A DNA stretch of 64,000 bases, from assembly GCA_015832175.1 (NCBI GenBank), contig WJXW01000002.1, positions 1,054,001 through 1,118,000 of the forward strand, written 5' to 3'. Origin of the DNA: Paraphaeosphaeria minitans (Eukaryota > Ascomycota > Dothideomycetes > Pleosporales > Didymosphaeriaceae). The notes under the pieces were generated by a model. It had not been told where the DNA came from. It saw only the letters and a program-made list of their open reading frames with translations, and searched no databases. Position numbers and translations under genes: made by a program. Positions 52,396 to 63,834 of the stretch are shown piece by piece (position 1 is the stretch's first letter; every line of letters begins with the position of its first letter).

Positions 52396-55300
52396 TCAAA
52401 TGTCATCGTCCGACAGGTCGTACCCGTTGCTCCAGGCGCGCTGACCAGGTCGAGCACGCTTTTGGGGTGAACCCGCGGAGTACAAATCAAGCTTGGACAT
52501 ACGCTTCTTGCTTGGTGTGTGCGAAGTCTGCACACGCGGCGTTTTCAGACCGGATTCATCATTTGTGGTCGAATTGTCTGTCAGTGACGGCGTGGAGCCG
52601 CGCTCGTCGTCGTCCAGAGGTACCCGGAGGTAGTTTGAAGCCTTTAAAACATCGGAATTGATGCGACGAAACGCCTGTGCGGCGTCCTGCTGCTGTTCAA
52701 CACGTTGTTGCTCTGCTTCTTGTTTCTTGAACCATTCTTCATGCTGTTCTGTATACGCAATCTCCATCTTCGTGATCCACTCGCTTTTCTCTTCATCTTC
52801 TTGCATGGTTTCGACGCAGTCGGGACACTTGATGTAGAATCCGGTCTGAGCGGACGGCTGATGCATCATCTCAAACTCGGGGAGATTTTCCCCAATCAGT
52901 TCCAGGTTTTCTTCACCCCATTCTATGCAGTCCTCGCAGAAGCCGCGAGGACACCATCGGCATCTATACACGAGACCGCCAGCGTCGGTCGTGTTCTTAC
53001 CACATTCGCAGCAGTAGTGTTGAGGGCAAAAGAAACCGGAAAATCCTTTCACCTTTTCTTGGTACTCTTCGTCCAGGCAGTCGAAGTGGAGGGCCCTGGG
53101 GCACGACTTGCATTCTACCATATGGCCAATTCGGGAGTCTTGGAAGCAAGAGAGACAGTGATCTTCGTGGACGTACTCGTGTCGCTTCTCGCGCACTGCG
53201 TCCGCAAGCCTAGGGTCTTTGCCCGCCATGGTGGGAACAGCCTCCCATTGAGCGCAGTCGAGGGATTCTTTGCTGACCTCGTAACCGTCGACCATGACTG
53301 TCATCTCCTTGCGTTGGCGACGGTCCTTACGAATGTTTGAAACGTCCGTTCCGCCTTTGAGTCCCACCTTCTCCCGTTGTCGTTGATAGCGCTTGCCGTC
53401 GAATACGGCTGTCTCGACGCGCTCTATCACGGAGAGCCATTTTTTTTCATCGACCTCCATACTGTCGACATCAGTCTGGGGATCGGCAGGTTTGTCTCGG
53501 CATTTCTGCAACATAGTTTCCAAGTCCCAAGACAGCATCTCGGTCACATCGATTTCGGGATGGGACAGAGTCTGTGCTCCACGACGAACAAGAGATTTGA
53601 GCTGAGAAGTGTTCATCTCTGGGGCATCGCCACCAACGAGCGAAGTGCCACCCGTATCCGAGACGTGTTCACCGAACATAGTTCGCATGGACTCGGTGAT
53701 CTTGGTGGAAAGGTAAAGCTTCTTGCGAATGCGACCTATCATCTGCTCCTCTACAGTGCCTTGGGTGCAAAGCTTGTAGATCGTTACTTTCTTTTGCTGG
53801 CCTATTCGGTGTGCGCGAGCCTCAGCTTGGAGAGTGACCTATACCAGATTAGTGCAATCCAATTGAGTAGTAAAAGGACTTCCTTACCTGAGGGTTCCAA
53901 TCCTCGTCCAAGAAAAAGACATCTTCGGCCGCGGTCAAGGTGATGCCTAGGCCACCAGCTCGGGTAGAGAGCAGCATAGCCTTGTAATCAGACTTCTTGT
54001 CGTTGAAGAGACGCATCTCCAAGTTGCGGCGAGCACGTCCCACACCTCCATCCAAGCGAAGATGTTTAAAGTCTTGACCAAAGTTGCTGATCATCTCAAG
54101 CATGCTCTCACACCAGTCCAGCGTCTCCGTGAAGCCCGAGAATATTAGCACCTTTTTGTGCTGATCGAAGATGCTGTGCCTGAGCAGTTTTTCGAGCATA
54201 ATGAACTTGCCCGATGAACGAATAACGTGTTGACCAGCGTAGTAAGGCTCCGGCATGGCACCGGGGATAAGATATGGATGTGAGCAACACTTGCGCAGTT
54301 GCATGACCAGGTTCATCAACTTGCGCCAAGCTGAATTTGCTGCACCGCCTTTTTGCTCTGTCTGGACGGCCTGCCGCACGATTGCGGCTGTCTCGCCCCA
54401 TTGTTCCTTGTCATCTGAAGGTGTTGCGTTCTGCTGCGTGCGACGAAGCTCGTTTTTTTTCTTTTCTGCCTCAAGAGCGGCCAACTCCTTGGTCTTCCCG
54501 TCTGTAAACAGATCGTCCAGCATCGAATCGTCCACACGCGTAAGTAATCGTGTGTACCAAAACCGCTGCATGGGTGTGAGCGGGACATAAAGCAGCACTT
54601 CTTCTTTCGGAGGCAAGTCAAGATGGACACCGGGACTGTCTTTCATGCGACGCAGCATAATCAGCTCCAAAAGTCGACGAGCGTCATCCATTGTCTTCTG
54701 ATTGGCGCGTCCGTGAGCGAGATCGAACGACTCCTTGAACAAAGTCTGTGTGTTGTCCGTGAAGACGTCTGGCAGGAGCCATGCTAGCAGACTCCATAGC
54801 TCTACGAGGTCATTTTGCACCGGAGTACCCGTAAGGATCAATCGATGCTCTGAGGAAATGCGCTTCAAAGCGGTGGAAATTTGTGTAACGTTGCTTTTGA
54901 TCATGTGGCCCTCGTCCAGCACGACATAGCGCCAAAGGAACGAATGCCTGAACCAGCTCTGCTCAGCCTTGAATGTGTCGTAAGTTGTGACAATGATCTT
55001 GTACGAGTCGGAAGCGGATTCAGTTGGTAATTTGGACACCATGAGGCCCGCTTTCTTGGACGCCTTACGATCGCGCGCATGTGCGGTTTCGTTACCATAT
55101 TGATCCTCGAGACCCTGAGCGACGCGCTTGAGACGGTCTCGCTCGCCCGGTGTTCCGTGGTAGCGCAGAATTTTGAGCTCAGGTACCCACTAGAAAAGAA
55201 AATTGTTAGCATGTGGTTTGCAGCAAGCACATTGAGGGCTAGATCACCTTTCGAGCCTCGTTTACCCATGAGTTCAAGACACTCAACGGGCAGATGACAA

Positions 55301-56225
55301 GGTAAGGGCGCGACTCCTCTGAAACAACGCCCGATTCGCGATCTTGTTCCTCCAAGTATTGGAACAACGACAGAGTCTGCAAGGTCTTGCCGAGACCCAT
55401 TTCATCCGACAGAATGCCGGAGAAGCCGTTTTTGTGAAGGTAGGCGAGAAATGAGAGTCCGTCGAGCTGATATGGCTTCATCGTCGCCTTCACACCTTTG
55501 GGTTGCGCGGGAAGACGCTTGTACTGCACCACGGATGGTGCCTGGTCGTTTGCAATTAGCTTTGTGACATAATTCTGCAGCGGGAGAAGCGGCAGGAAGA
55601 GCTCCTTGTGGGCAACAATGAAGCCATTAGCTTTTCCCTGGGTCTTTTGCGCAATATCATCCCGTAGTCGTGCGCGGACAGTATCGAGTTTGCGAGGTGA
55701 CGGAGCGCCCGACTTGCGTTTAGCTGGCGGGGTAGGTGGATAGTACACAGTGTCGGACGCAAGAATATCGCTCTTCCTGACCCGGGTGCTCCGTCGTGGA
55801 GCCTCATCGCGGTCCTTCCGACGGTTCTCCATTTTCAAACCCTCGAGCTGCGCATACGACCTGCGGGCCCGGCGAAGCGAAGTCTTGGGGTTCGGGGTGC
55901 TGGACTCGTTGGGACTCTCAGTCTCAGTCTCGCTCTCGCTCTCGCTTGTGTGTTCTGTCGAGCCCGAGCTGCTTGAAGAAGAGACGAAGGTGGTGCGAGA
56001 TATATTTGAGAGCTCGGGAATGGCGTGGGGCAACTGTGGACCCGGCTGATTGTTTCGCGCTGGCGAAGCTGCTTCCCTGGCAACCGTTGCTGTTTGCGGT
56101 GAGTCTGTCTCTCGTATTGCTTGGGACCTGGCTCCTGTGGCAGAGGTGGGAGTCTGTCGCGCTCCAAATTGGGCCAGGAGATTCTCCAGCACCCCTCCCC
56201 TCTTGGGCGGCGTTTCGAGAGGCAT
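52396..56225 (-). CDS. SNF2-family chromatin-remodelling ATPase with C-terminal PHD-like zinc fingers
   Basis: Three exons: 56225-55248, 55189-53888, 53838-52396 (1240 aa); introns of 58 and 49 bases, both phase 0. The N-terminal 230 residues are Ser/Glu-rich and disordered. Helicase motifs follow in order: SDEMGLGKTLQTLSLF (motif I, about 274), VVLDEGHMIK (motif II, about 417, DEGH instead of the usual DEAH), LILTGTPVQNDLVELW (III), KVLIFSGFTETLDWCESML (IV), LSTRAGGLGITLTAAEDVFF and ARAHRIGQQKKV (V-VI). The C-terminal part (about 985-1095) has Cys/His clusters CLSCFQDSRIGHMVECKSCP, HFDCLD, FCPQHYCCECGK and YRCRWCPRGFCEDC, fitting one or two PHD/RING-like fingers, then a Gln/Glu-rich helix and a basic tail. 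Expected to slide or evict nucleosomes in the nucleus. Head-to-head with Clr2. Confidence 0.94.
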
Positions 56226-56657
56226 TTTGAGGTACGTTGCGCGCTCAAGTACGTGTCATCGAGGTAAGAGAGTCGAAGTGAAGGCAAGGTGGCATGCGTC
56301 ACCGGGGAGATTTAGGCAAACAGCCATGAGCGCAAGCAAGCATTGCGCGGCGGTGAGAGTCAAGGTGAATGGGGAGAAACGAGCTACGATCACAGGCATT
56401 AGTGTCGAGGCGATGTGAAGTGAATTGGGGTGAGACTCACCGTCTCAGCGTTGCCGTCATCACTCACAGGTGGAAGCGACGATGCTCGTGGTCGAAGTGG
56501 AAGGCACCGCTCGTAGTGAGAATATTGCACTAGCGGAGAAGCCGCGGCTTAAGTCCGCTTTGCGACTGCAGCGCAATTCGAGGCTGCGCTCTCCCACTGA
56601 ACAACATCACTACCGCTGCACCCAGGGTGGACGCGCCAACGCGCACCCGTCGATGTC
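56226..56657. promoter_or_regulatory. Shared SNF2/Clr2 divergent promoter region
   Basis: 432 bases between the start codons of two divergently transcribed chromatin genes. Short enough to act as a bidirectional promoter. No repeat; CACTACCGCTGC lies just upstream of the Clr2 start. I see no recognised transcription-factor site that I would trust. Confidence 0.5.
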
Positions 56658-58704
56658 ATGAGCCAGCCGCTCACCCTGTTCTGGCCCATTTTCGCTCAAC
56701 GCTCTGACGGCAAAACCGTCGTCAATAACAAAGGCAAGCCAGTCCGAAATGGCCCAACGGAGGCGCAGCTCGACCGCACGCCTAACGAGCAGGGCCAGAG
56801 CGACTACTACCGACTGATCGAGAAGGATGACGCGAAGCATGTCGACTGGCGCAAGAAGCTCGGCGGCATGCTGCTGCGCGAGATTGGGCGCAAGGAAGAC
56901 GAAGACAAATGTCAGCAGTGCATTCTGTGGGACTTTCCCGAGGGCTACAGGCTGTACGAGCACATCAAGTCCAAGACCAACGGCGACTCCAAGAACCACT
57001 CTGGCGGCGGCCATGACAGGCAGGACGCCTATGTCTACGGCTACCCCAAAGGGTACGTATATCCTGCATAACATGACAGCGCGCGACACCACCTGTCCAG
57101 AGCCTTTCCGCCATTCTGTTCGGCCTTCGTGCGTGAATATGCATACTAACCTGCCATATAGACCCCGGAAGCGCTTTCGGAGTCCTCTCGAGTTCTTCCC
57201 GCATCTGCTGTGGCTCCTCACCGACGAGTCAAGCGACTACAATAACTGCACCTGCCGTATGTGCTCGCCTAACCAGGTTGAAGTCGAGAAACCCGCCCAA
57301 CCAGCACGATCTGCCGATATCACGTCCAATTCGCCTACTGCTATGAGAACGATGAGCGCTCCGAATGGACCTGTACCCGTCAACCGAAACCCCGTCCCCA
57401 TCCCCATACGACGCTCTAGCGTAGGCACACCTATTACGCCCATGGCCCAGAGCCCTGCGACGAAACCCGCCACGCCCACTACCCAGTACAACGCCGGTCA
57501 GATCAAGGCGCCGCCCCGGCTCGAGCCTACGCCCCTCCCGCAACCGCGCACACTGGATCAGCAGGTCGACAACCAATACAACAAATTCCTCGCCCGCACT
57601 GGCGAGGTTGTTTGGTTTCGGAGGCCTGGGGGCGCCTTCGGCTTAGGGCTTATAGCACGCCGCTGGGCATCCGCAAACGGCGCTCATGCTGGCATGTACA
57701 GTGTGCAGCCACTCTCCTATCCGGGGCACGCTCCGCCACAGGAAGTCGTCGAGGCGGGCGCCGATGTGAAGCCGTGGCTGGCCTGGTCTGTGCCGTCTTG
57801 CACTTTCGAATTCCTGCGGAATAACCCTAATATGGGTTATAATCAGGTCGACTGGAAAGCTTTGGCCGCACGCCAATGGGAAGGCCACCCGGAGGTCGAT
57901 GCATCCATACTTGCCGCCAAGGCGATCGATATGACGTACACGCCATTCGAGAGGCTCAAGACGATACCCAGCAATGGAGGCGAGGAGCGCCACTGGAACG
58001 GGATATATTACGGGGCTGAAAAAATATGGAGAGGCGAACCAGTCCGTTTACGACTGGGCCTTGGATCCGACGTTCTGGTCATCAGCGAGATCATTCAGAA
58101 AGTCGCTCCTATCGGGAACAACCAAGTTGGTTCAAAAACCGAGATGCGAGGCGACGTGTACGCGTATGCGACTCTTCCAGCGCCAAACCCCAAGAGCCCC
58201 CCTGCTCTACCAACCAACAACCACGTGCCCCTCCGCATGCGAGACGACATGAACTGGCGAAACCAGACGCTGCTGCCCTCTGCCGGGGAGCTTTGCTACT
58301 GGAAACTCATTTCAGCGAACCAACGCGTGGCCCTTGAGGACATAAAGGGTCGCTGGTATGAGATTAGCTCGCTCTTTCAACAGTTCTTCTTTGAATCTGT
58401 TCAGAAGAAGGAAGGTGGCAATGGCAGCTGGATGAACGCCCGCGGTGACGCCACCGGTCAGAGCAAAGACCCTGGTGCCCTTCGAGCAGACCGCCTCGAA
58501 GCTTTTGGTAGTGCCATTCCGCAGCATTTCAGGCTTATCGATGGACTGGATCCGCCAAGCGACCATGAGAAACCAGCAACCGCCATGCAAGGCATTGAGC
58601 TTGGCATGGGTGCTGCAACTGTCGAAACCAATTTCGCTATCGACGACTTCATGAACTTTGGCGAGGACACGACGATGCCTTTTGGCGACAGCAACATCTA
58701 CTGA
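56658..58704 (+). CDS. clr2: Transcription-silencing protein Clr2 (cryptic loci regulator)
   Basis: Two exons, 56658-57052 and 57162-58704 (645 aa), with a 109-base intron (GTACGT..ATATAG) in matching phase. The N-terminal part contains the block typical of Clr2: RKKLGGMLLREIGRKEDEDK, ILWDFPEGYRLYEHIKSK, YVYGYPKGPRKRFRSPLEFF and PHLLWLLTDESSDYNNCTC then CRMC, the last with Cys likely to bind zinc. A Pro/Thr-rich linker follows (about 190-300). The C-terminal Clr2 domain has GEVVWFRRPGGAFGLGLIAR, WLAWSVPSCTFEFLRN and YWKLISANQRVALEDIKGRW then YEISSLFQQFF. In fission yeast Clr2 is part of the SHREC silencing complex with the histone deacetylase Clr3, Clr1 and the SNF2-type ATPase Mit1. Assignment rests on recognised motifs, not on a search. 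Confidence 0.82.
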
Positions 58705-59377
58705 GCTGCTACATGCTCACACTTTCAATGATTGTGAATTTGGAGTAATTTAAGATAGGGCCACTGAATTAAGTAACCCGTAGCTTAGTTGTGGTGACCC
58801 CAGAGTCGGGTTTCACGAGCCGAGGACCTATCCCTCATCCCCTTTCGACGGTCTAAGACGATGCATCAGCCACGCATCGATCTGCAGAGTTGCAGATCTC
58901 GGAACCCCTGAGCATTGTCAGAACTGGGGCAGCGTACCTCCATTTGCCGAAAGCAAAGTTGACTCTCGGTCCCTGGCGGCGACCGTATCCATTGGGTTTT
59001 AGGGATCAACTGTGGTTCCGCAAATGGAATACTCGCTACCATCATGAAGGACTTCAAGATCACTTTGGATGCATACTACTCGGGCAGCGTCCAAGAATCA
59101 AGCACGCACATCTTTAGCAGCAATCATAAGAGCATTTCCGCAAATTTACGTTGGTGACTTCGGTCTCATGGATTAACATTTTACTATCGGTTGGCGACGT
59201 ATCATTGAGCGATGGTGTGGCTTTGATATTATACCCCTTTGCGCCATCTACAGAGACAAACATAGTCAAATGTAAACTTTTGACTAAGCTTTCGCTTAAT
59301 TTTGCCTTCGACGACTAAGTGAAGTCGTTTTTTGGGGGGACGGTTGATACGTTTGCGCCACTGCTTCTTTTCGCCTG
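58705..59377. other. Intergenic region downstream of Clr2
   Basis: About 670 bases. AT-rich in places (59150-59340); a G-run TTTTTTGGGGGGACGG lies at about 59328-59343. No gene recognised. Confidence 0.35.
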
Positions 59378-59923
59378 TTAACGTGGCGACTGTGTACAAT
59401 AAGGATGCTGAACTGCATGGCCAAGATGCACGTGCTCGCTGACATCGACAGGTAGTTCGTGATCTACGATGACCGACAATGGAAGTATGGAGTCTCCTGT
59501 GGAGGCCAACGTACCGCGAAGCACGGTAGGGAAAGATCCAAAGTCTTGTACACTGAATACTCTGTCTCTCTGCGTCGCGATCGTGGGAGGAATGTGGCTG
59601 GAGAGGCTGCTCGGTGATCCCGGCGATGAGACGCGTCTGGTCTTGAATTTATTGTATGCAATCAACTCTGGGTGCAGCATAGAGGTTGATCGGGTAGATT
59701 TCACTGTAATGGGAGTGACTGGCGTAGAGTGCGATGTTTGTGTGACTCGGTGTCTTCGTAAAATCGGAAGGTCTTCACCGCAGATCTGAATTGATCTTGA
59801 TTCTTGATTCAAGAGGATCTTGCTGATGCCATCATGTACCTTAACGTCACTCTTTGGACAACTTCCCAAAACGATGTAGATATCGAAAGCGTCCACTTCC
59901 TTCTCTCGAGACGGCAGAACCAC
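59378..59923 (-). CDS. Possible hypothetical protein
   Basis: An open frame of 181 aa on the minus strand, starting MVLPSREKEVDAFDIYIVLG and ending QHPYCTQSPR. Residue composition is protein-like (balanced charges, Ser/Pro-rich middle SSPGSPSSLSSHIPPTI), and the plus-strand frames across it are shorter. No domain, signal peptide or membrane segment is recognised. It may be a single exon of a longer gene or a chance frame. Confidence 0.3.
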   Translation of the reverse strand: MVLPSREKEVDAFDIYIVLGSCPKSDVKVHDGISKILLNQESRSIQICGEDLPILRRHRVTQTSHSTPVTPITVKSTRSTSMLHPELIAYNKFKTRRVSSPGSPSSLSSHIPPTIATQRDRVFSVQDFGSFPTVLRGTLASTGDSILPLSVIVDHELPVDVSEHVHLGHAVQHPYCTQSPR

Positions 59924-60177
59924 CGAGACGCTGCCCGAGCACGCGTGCGAAGTTGACTGCTATCGTCTGCCCGCAACTCCCAGCGCAGGACGACGGGTAT
60001 TCACAGACCTTGGGTTACAGGTCTTGACTTCACCAAAAGCTTCACAGAACGGCACCTATAGGTACACGCCAGCATTCCACACTGCCGCACGTATACTGGG
60101 GCTAAGGCGCCTCTGCCCGCACGCAAGTAAGTATTACCAAACAACAACTTGCTCAACCAACGACAGCATGCCCCACA

Positions 60178-60950
60178 CTACGTCCCCGGACACTCCCGAT
60201 CCCCTCAGTCTAGCCTACTTCGCCATCGACGATGGTGGCCCTTCTCGTGACAGCTACCTTGAGATTCTCACTCACATCGCCAACGAAACTGCCACGCTAG
60301 CAGAATGGAGCGAATTCCCGCCACGACTAAAGTTTGCCCTCCCCTCCAAACTTTTCGTGCATCTGCCAGAGGAACTATGGGATCGCTATTCCCCTTGAGA
60401 AGATTTCAGACAGATGTTCGAGCAAGACAAGGCAGGTGTCGATATACCCGTGTATGCTGACAGTGATTTGTATGACGATAGCGTTGGGGAAGGGTGCGAG
60501 TACGACCCAACTGAAGACTCTAAGGCTATCGAGGTCGACTCCAACATTGACTTGTCGACGGACGGTGAACATTTTGCCCGCGGTAAAGAAGACGTCGCGG
60601 TCGACTGTGCGGATGATAGAGACGTGGCTTCCTATGAAGATGGCTTGGACGCCGACGACTCGGGTCTTTTGATCGAGCTAAGCGGTTCTTCGCCCATCTC
60701 TTGCGGCTCCGACACCTCGGAAGAGGAAGCCCACGTGCCCTTGGTGCACCACCCCGATTGCGGCTGCGCACGCGAGCATGGCTGGGATTGCATCTGCGAC
60801 TGGCGCTACGGGCCCAGAGCCGTAGCAATCATGCTGGTGGAGAAGCTAGGCAGACTCGGCTTCCGCTACGCCGAAATGCAGCACGTTCGCCGTTCAAGGC
60901 ACTTCAGAAAGTGCGGGGAGACGCCTTCGGCAACCATCAGTCCAGCCTGA
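60178..60950 (+). pseudogene. Acidic, cysteine-rich hypothetical gene with an in-frame stop or unrecognised intron
   Basis: One frame is open from Met 60178 (earlier Met at 60024 also possible) to 60950, broken only by TGA at 60396-60398. The upstream part has YLEILTHIANETATLAEWSE and KLFVHLPEELWDRYSP; the downstream part continues EDFRQMFEQDKAG, then an Asp/Glu-rich stretch, then a Cys-rich segment HHPDCGCAREHGWDCICDWR and a basic end. A 57-base intron (GTGCAT at 60355 to CAG at 60411, phase 0) would remove the stop, but its branch point is weak and the removed residues look coding. So either a nonsense mutation or an intron. No family recognised. Confidence 0.4.
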
Positions 60951-62166
60951 AGGAAGAATTGTCCAGGTCCAGGTCCAGGTCCAGGTCGGAGGCGGGAAGC
61001 AGAGCTCGAGGCCTGGAGTAGCTGGAGTAGTTGGGCATCGAGACTGAGCTAGCTCCAAAGGTACCGTAGTCTACGGGCCAAGTGCAGTCGCCACAGAGCC
61101 TCATCGACACTCGGCACTTTTCGGCGGCTCTGCATTCTTGTCAACCATCGACCGCAACACGCGGTAAAGCCGATGATACAGTTAGGTTGTTTCTTCTGCA
61201 GCATGTGCGGATTGGCGTGGACGCTCAGGAATGGAGCTGTCGTCGATGCGGTTCTCTTGATAGATAGATACATCGATAGATCGCCCTCGGAGTGTCCTGC
61301 GCGTGGCGGCATGGATGGAATACCACCCGACTCCAGAGGCACCTCAAGCTCCAGGCTCGTAGATAGATAACCGCACCGACCAAGGATAATGACGTTCCTC
61401 AATCTCACAGCGCTGCATCCAAGTCGATGGTGAGGCCGCTAAAAGCATTGCCAACCTCTGGGCGCGGATTTGTCGCCGTACGCGCGGGAGATTAAGCAAT
61501 CGGCCCAGCTCGAATCAGAGTCATGTGTCCAATTTACGTGATGGGATCACGACTGCGGAATGGCTCCCCATGGGCAGAGGTCCTAGGCTATGGGGGGAGG
61601 GGAAGGGGGGTTCCAACGCGGGTCTTCTTCCAGGGTCGCCCCATCGAGTTTCCATGGGGTATTACTTGGTAACGGAACGGAACTACCTCAGGCAAAACTC
61701 CGGGGACGTAACCATATCCGGCAATGGCGTCAGTTGCTAAAAACCTCCTCCTCGACGCTCATCATGACGGCTTCATATGGCTGCAGCGCAGAATCGCGCA
61801 TATCGTAGGCTTTGAACCTCGAAAAATTGACATGAGAAAGGGTACAGATAGCTACTCACGCCATGACAGTCGGTTATCTGCGGTAGAGATAGAGCGACAC
61901 CGGTCAAAGGGCACGACAGGATGCCTAGTGGGTCGTAGAGTGTGCACGGCGCGACCGGATGCACGTGTTGAGAGGCTTACTTTCCCGATGGCAAGGACTT
62001 GATCCACCGCTGGCCGCAGTATCCACGGTTGGGAACCTGGCCCAAGATGCACCGGGGAACCGCCGGGCCCTCCTCCACAATCATAAGTATCAATGCCGAT
62101 TTCGCTGTTTTCTGCGTCGTCGTCCCTTGTGTGCTTCCTCCTTCACACTGAGCCCGCTTACTCATC
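60951..62166. promoter_or_regulatory. Intergenic region upstream of the amino-acid permease
   Basis: Begins with a short (AGGTCC) repeat at about 60961-60988 (four units). Short overlapping frames follow on both strands without motifs. The last part, with TTTTCTGCGTCGTCGTCC and the following C/T-rich stretch, is the likely permease promoter and leader. Confidence 0.4.
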
Positions 62167-63716
62167 ATGTCGTTTCGCAACGAGAAGAAGAACGCAGAGG
62201 ATGGAGGCGAGGGCGGAGAGTACGTCGACAACCAGATCGTCGGCACTCAGGACGCAGTCTTTGGTGAACTCACAGAGGAGGGTCCCAACTACCGAGCCGT
62301 ACGTTGAAATCCGGATCCCTTCCTTTCACACATTGACGTGGCCCAGGTCGGATGGAAAGGCGCAGTGGTGCTGATGCTCAAGACCCAAATCGGTTTGGGT
62401 GTGCTGTCCATCCCCGAGGTCTTCGATGTTCTCGGTCTCATTCCCGGCGTCATCTGCCTGATTGCCATTGCCGTCTGCACGTCCTGGTCAGGTTACATTG
62501 TGGGTGTGTTCAAAGTACGCCATCCCGACGTATACGGTCTCGATGACGTAGGTCGTAAACTCTTCGGTCGCTTCGGCTATGAGTTCTTCGGCATCGCCTT
62601 CGCGCTCTTCTGCATCTTCGTCGCGGGCTCTGGTATCCTGGGCATCGCCACCGATCTCAATGCGCTTTCCAGCCATGGCGCCTGCACGGCTATTTTCGTT
62701 GCGGTCGCCGCCATCGTCGGTTTCTCCCTGGGCAGCATCCAGACGCTGGGCAGGATCTCATGGCTGGCGTGGGTCGGAACTATCAGCATTTTGGTCTCGA
62801 GTAAGTTGGACAGGAATGTTGCCCAGTCAAACCACGTGACTAACCTCTTCCCACAGTTCTGATCCTGACCATCTCTGTTGGTGTCCAGGACCGCCCGTCC
62901 GCAGCTCCGCCCGGCGGAGCATTCAAGTCGGACTACAAGCTCTTTGGCAGCCCCGATGGCGCCAGCGCTTTCGCCGCACTGTCGTCCATCGTCTTCGCCT
63001 ACGCCGGTGTACCCGCATACTTCAACATCGTCTCTGAGATGCGCGATCCTCGTGACTTCACAAAGGCGCTCATCTACTGCCAGAGCACCATGTCGGCTGT
63101 ATACATTGCCATCGGTGTAGTCGTTTACTACTACTGTGGCTCGTACGTCGCATCGCCTGCGCTTGGATCTGCGGGTCCATTGATGAAGAAGATCTGCTAC
63201 GGAATCGCCTTGCCTGGTCTGATTGTCAGCACCACCATGTACATCCACGTAAGTTCCGCAAAGCCGCAGCTGTCAACCATGAATGCTAATGATCTCGACC
63301 AGTTCGCCGCAAAGTACTTCTTCATCCGATTCCTGCGCGGAACGTCTCACCTTGCTCGCAACACCAAGACTCACTGGATGACATGGTTCGGCTGCACCGG
63401 CAGCGTCGCCGGCATCGCCTACATCATCGCGAGCGCCATTCCCGTCTTTGGCGGTCTCGTTTCCCTCATCGGCGCGCTTCTCGGCACCCTCATCTGCTTC
63501 CAGCCCATGGGTGGCATGTGGCTGTACGACCATTGGAACAAGCCCAGGTCTGCCAAGTGGATGCTGATGGTGTTCTGGTGCTTCTTCATCATCATCTCGG
63601 GTACTTTCCTCATGGTCTCAGGAACGTACGGATCCGTGGTCGGCATTATTGATAGCTACAACGCGTCCGGGGGTTCGTCGGCCTGGAGCTGCGCGGATAA
63701 CTCCAACTCTTCCTAG
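62167..63716 (+). CDS. Amino-acid transporter, AAAP family (fungal neutral/aromatic amino-acid permease type)
   Basis: Four exons: 62167-62298, 62347-62800, 62857-63248, 63303-63716 (463 aa); introns of 48-56 bases, phases closed. The soluble N-terminus (MSFRNEKKNAEDGG, later EEGPNYRA) leads into the core starting VGWKGAVVLMLKTQIGLGVL, the conserved first membrane helix of AAAP transporters (family pattern KxxIGxGVLSxP), followed by about ten more hydrophobic segments (for example LGLIPGVICLIAIAVCTSW, FGIAFALFCIFVAGSGILG, GIAYIIASAIPVFGGLVSLI). The loop YAGVPAYFNIVSEMRDPRDF and the GTSHLARNTKTHW segment fit fungal relatives of the Neurospora Mtr/N-system permease. It imports amino acids across the plasma membrane, probably with protons. 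Substrate is not determined. The third intron is also open in frame and could be misread as coding. Confidence 0.94.
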
Positions 63717-63834
63717 AGGTGTTACGATATGTAGGGATAGCAGGACGTCTCGTGAAATTAGCGGCATTGTACAATGAATGGAATAGCATTGAATAACGAA
63801 GAGATGTCTTAGTGAATGCTGCGTACGAACTAAA
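63717..63834. terminator. Convergent 3' flank between permease and Ser/Thr-rich gene
   Basis: About 120 bases between two converging stop codons. It must hold both polyadenylation regions; AATGAATGGAATAGCATTGAA (about 63772-63792) is AT-rich and could serve, but no exact AATAAA is present. Confidence 0.3.

Noticed and set aside
60961..60988. CRISPR-like short repeats (AGGTCC units)
   Set aside because: A simple hexanucleotide microsatellite without spacers.
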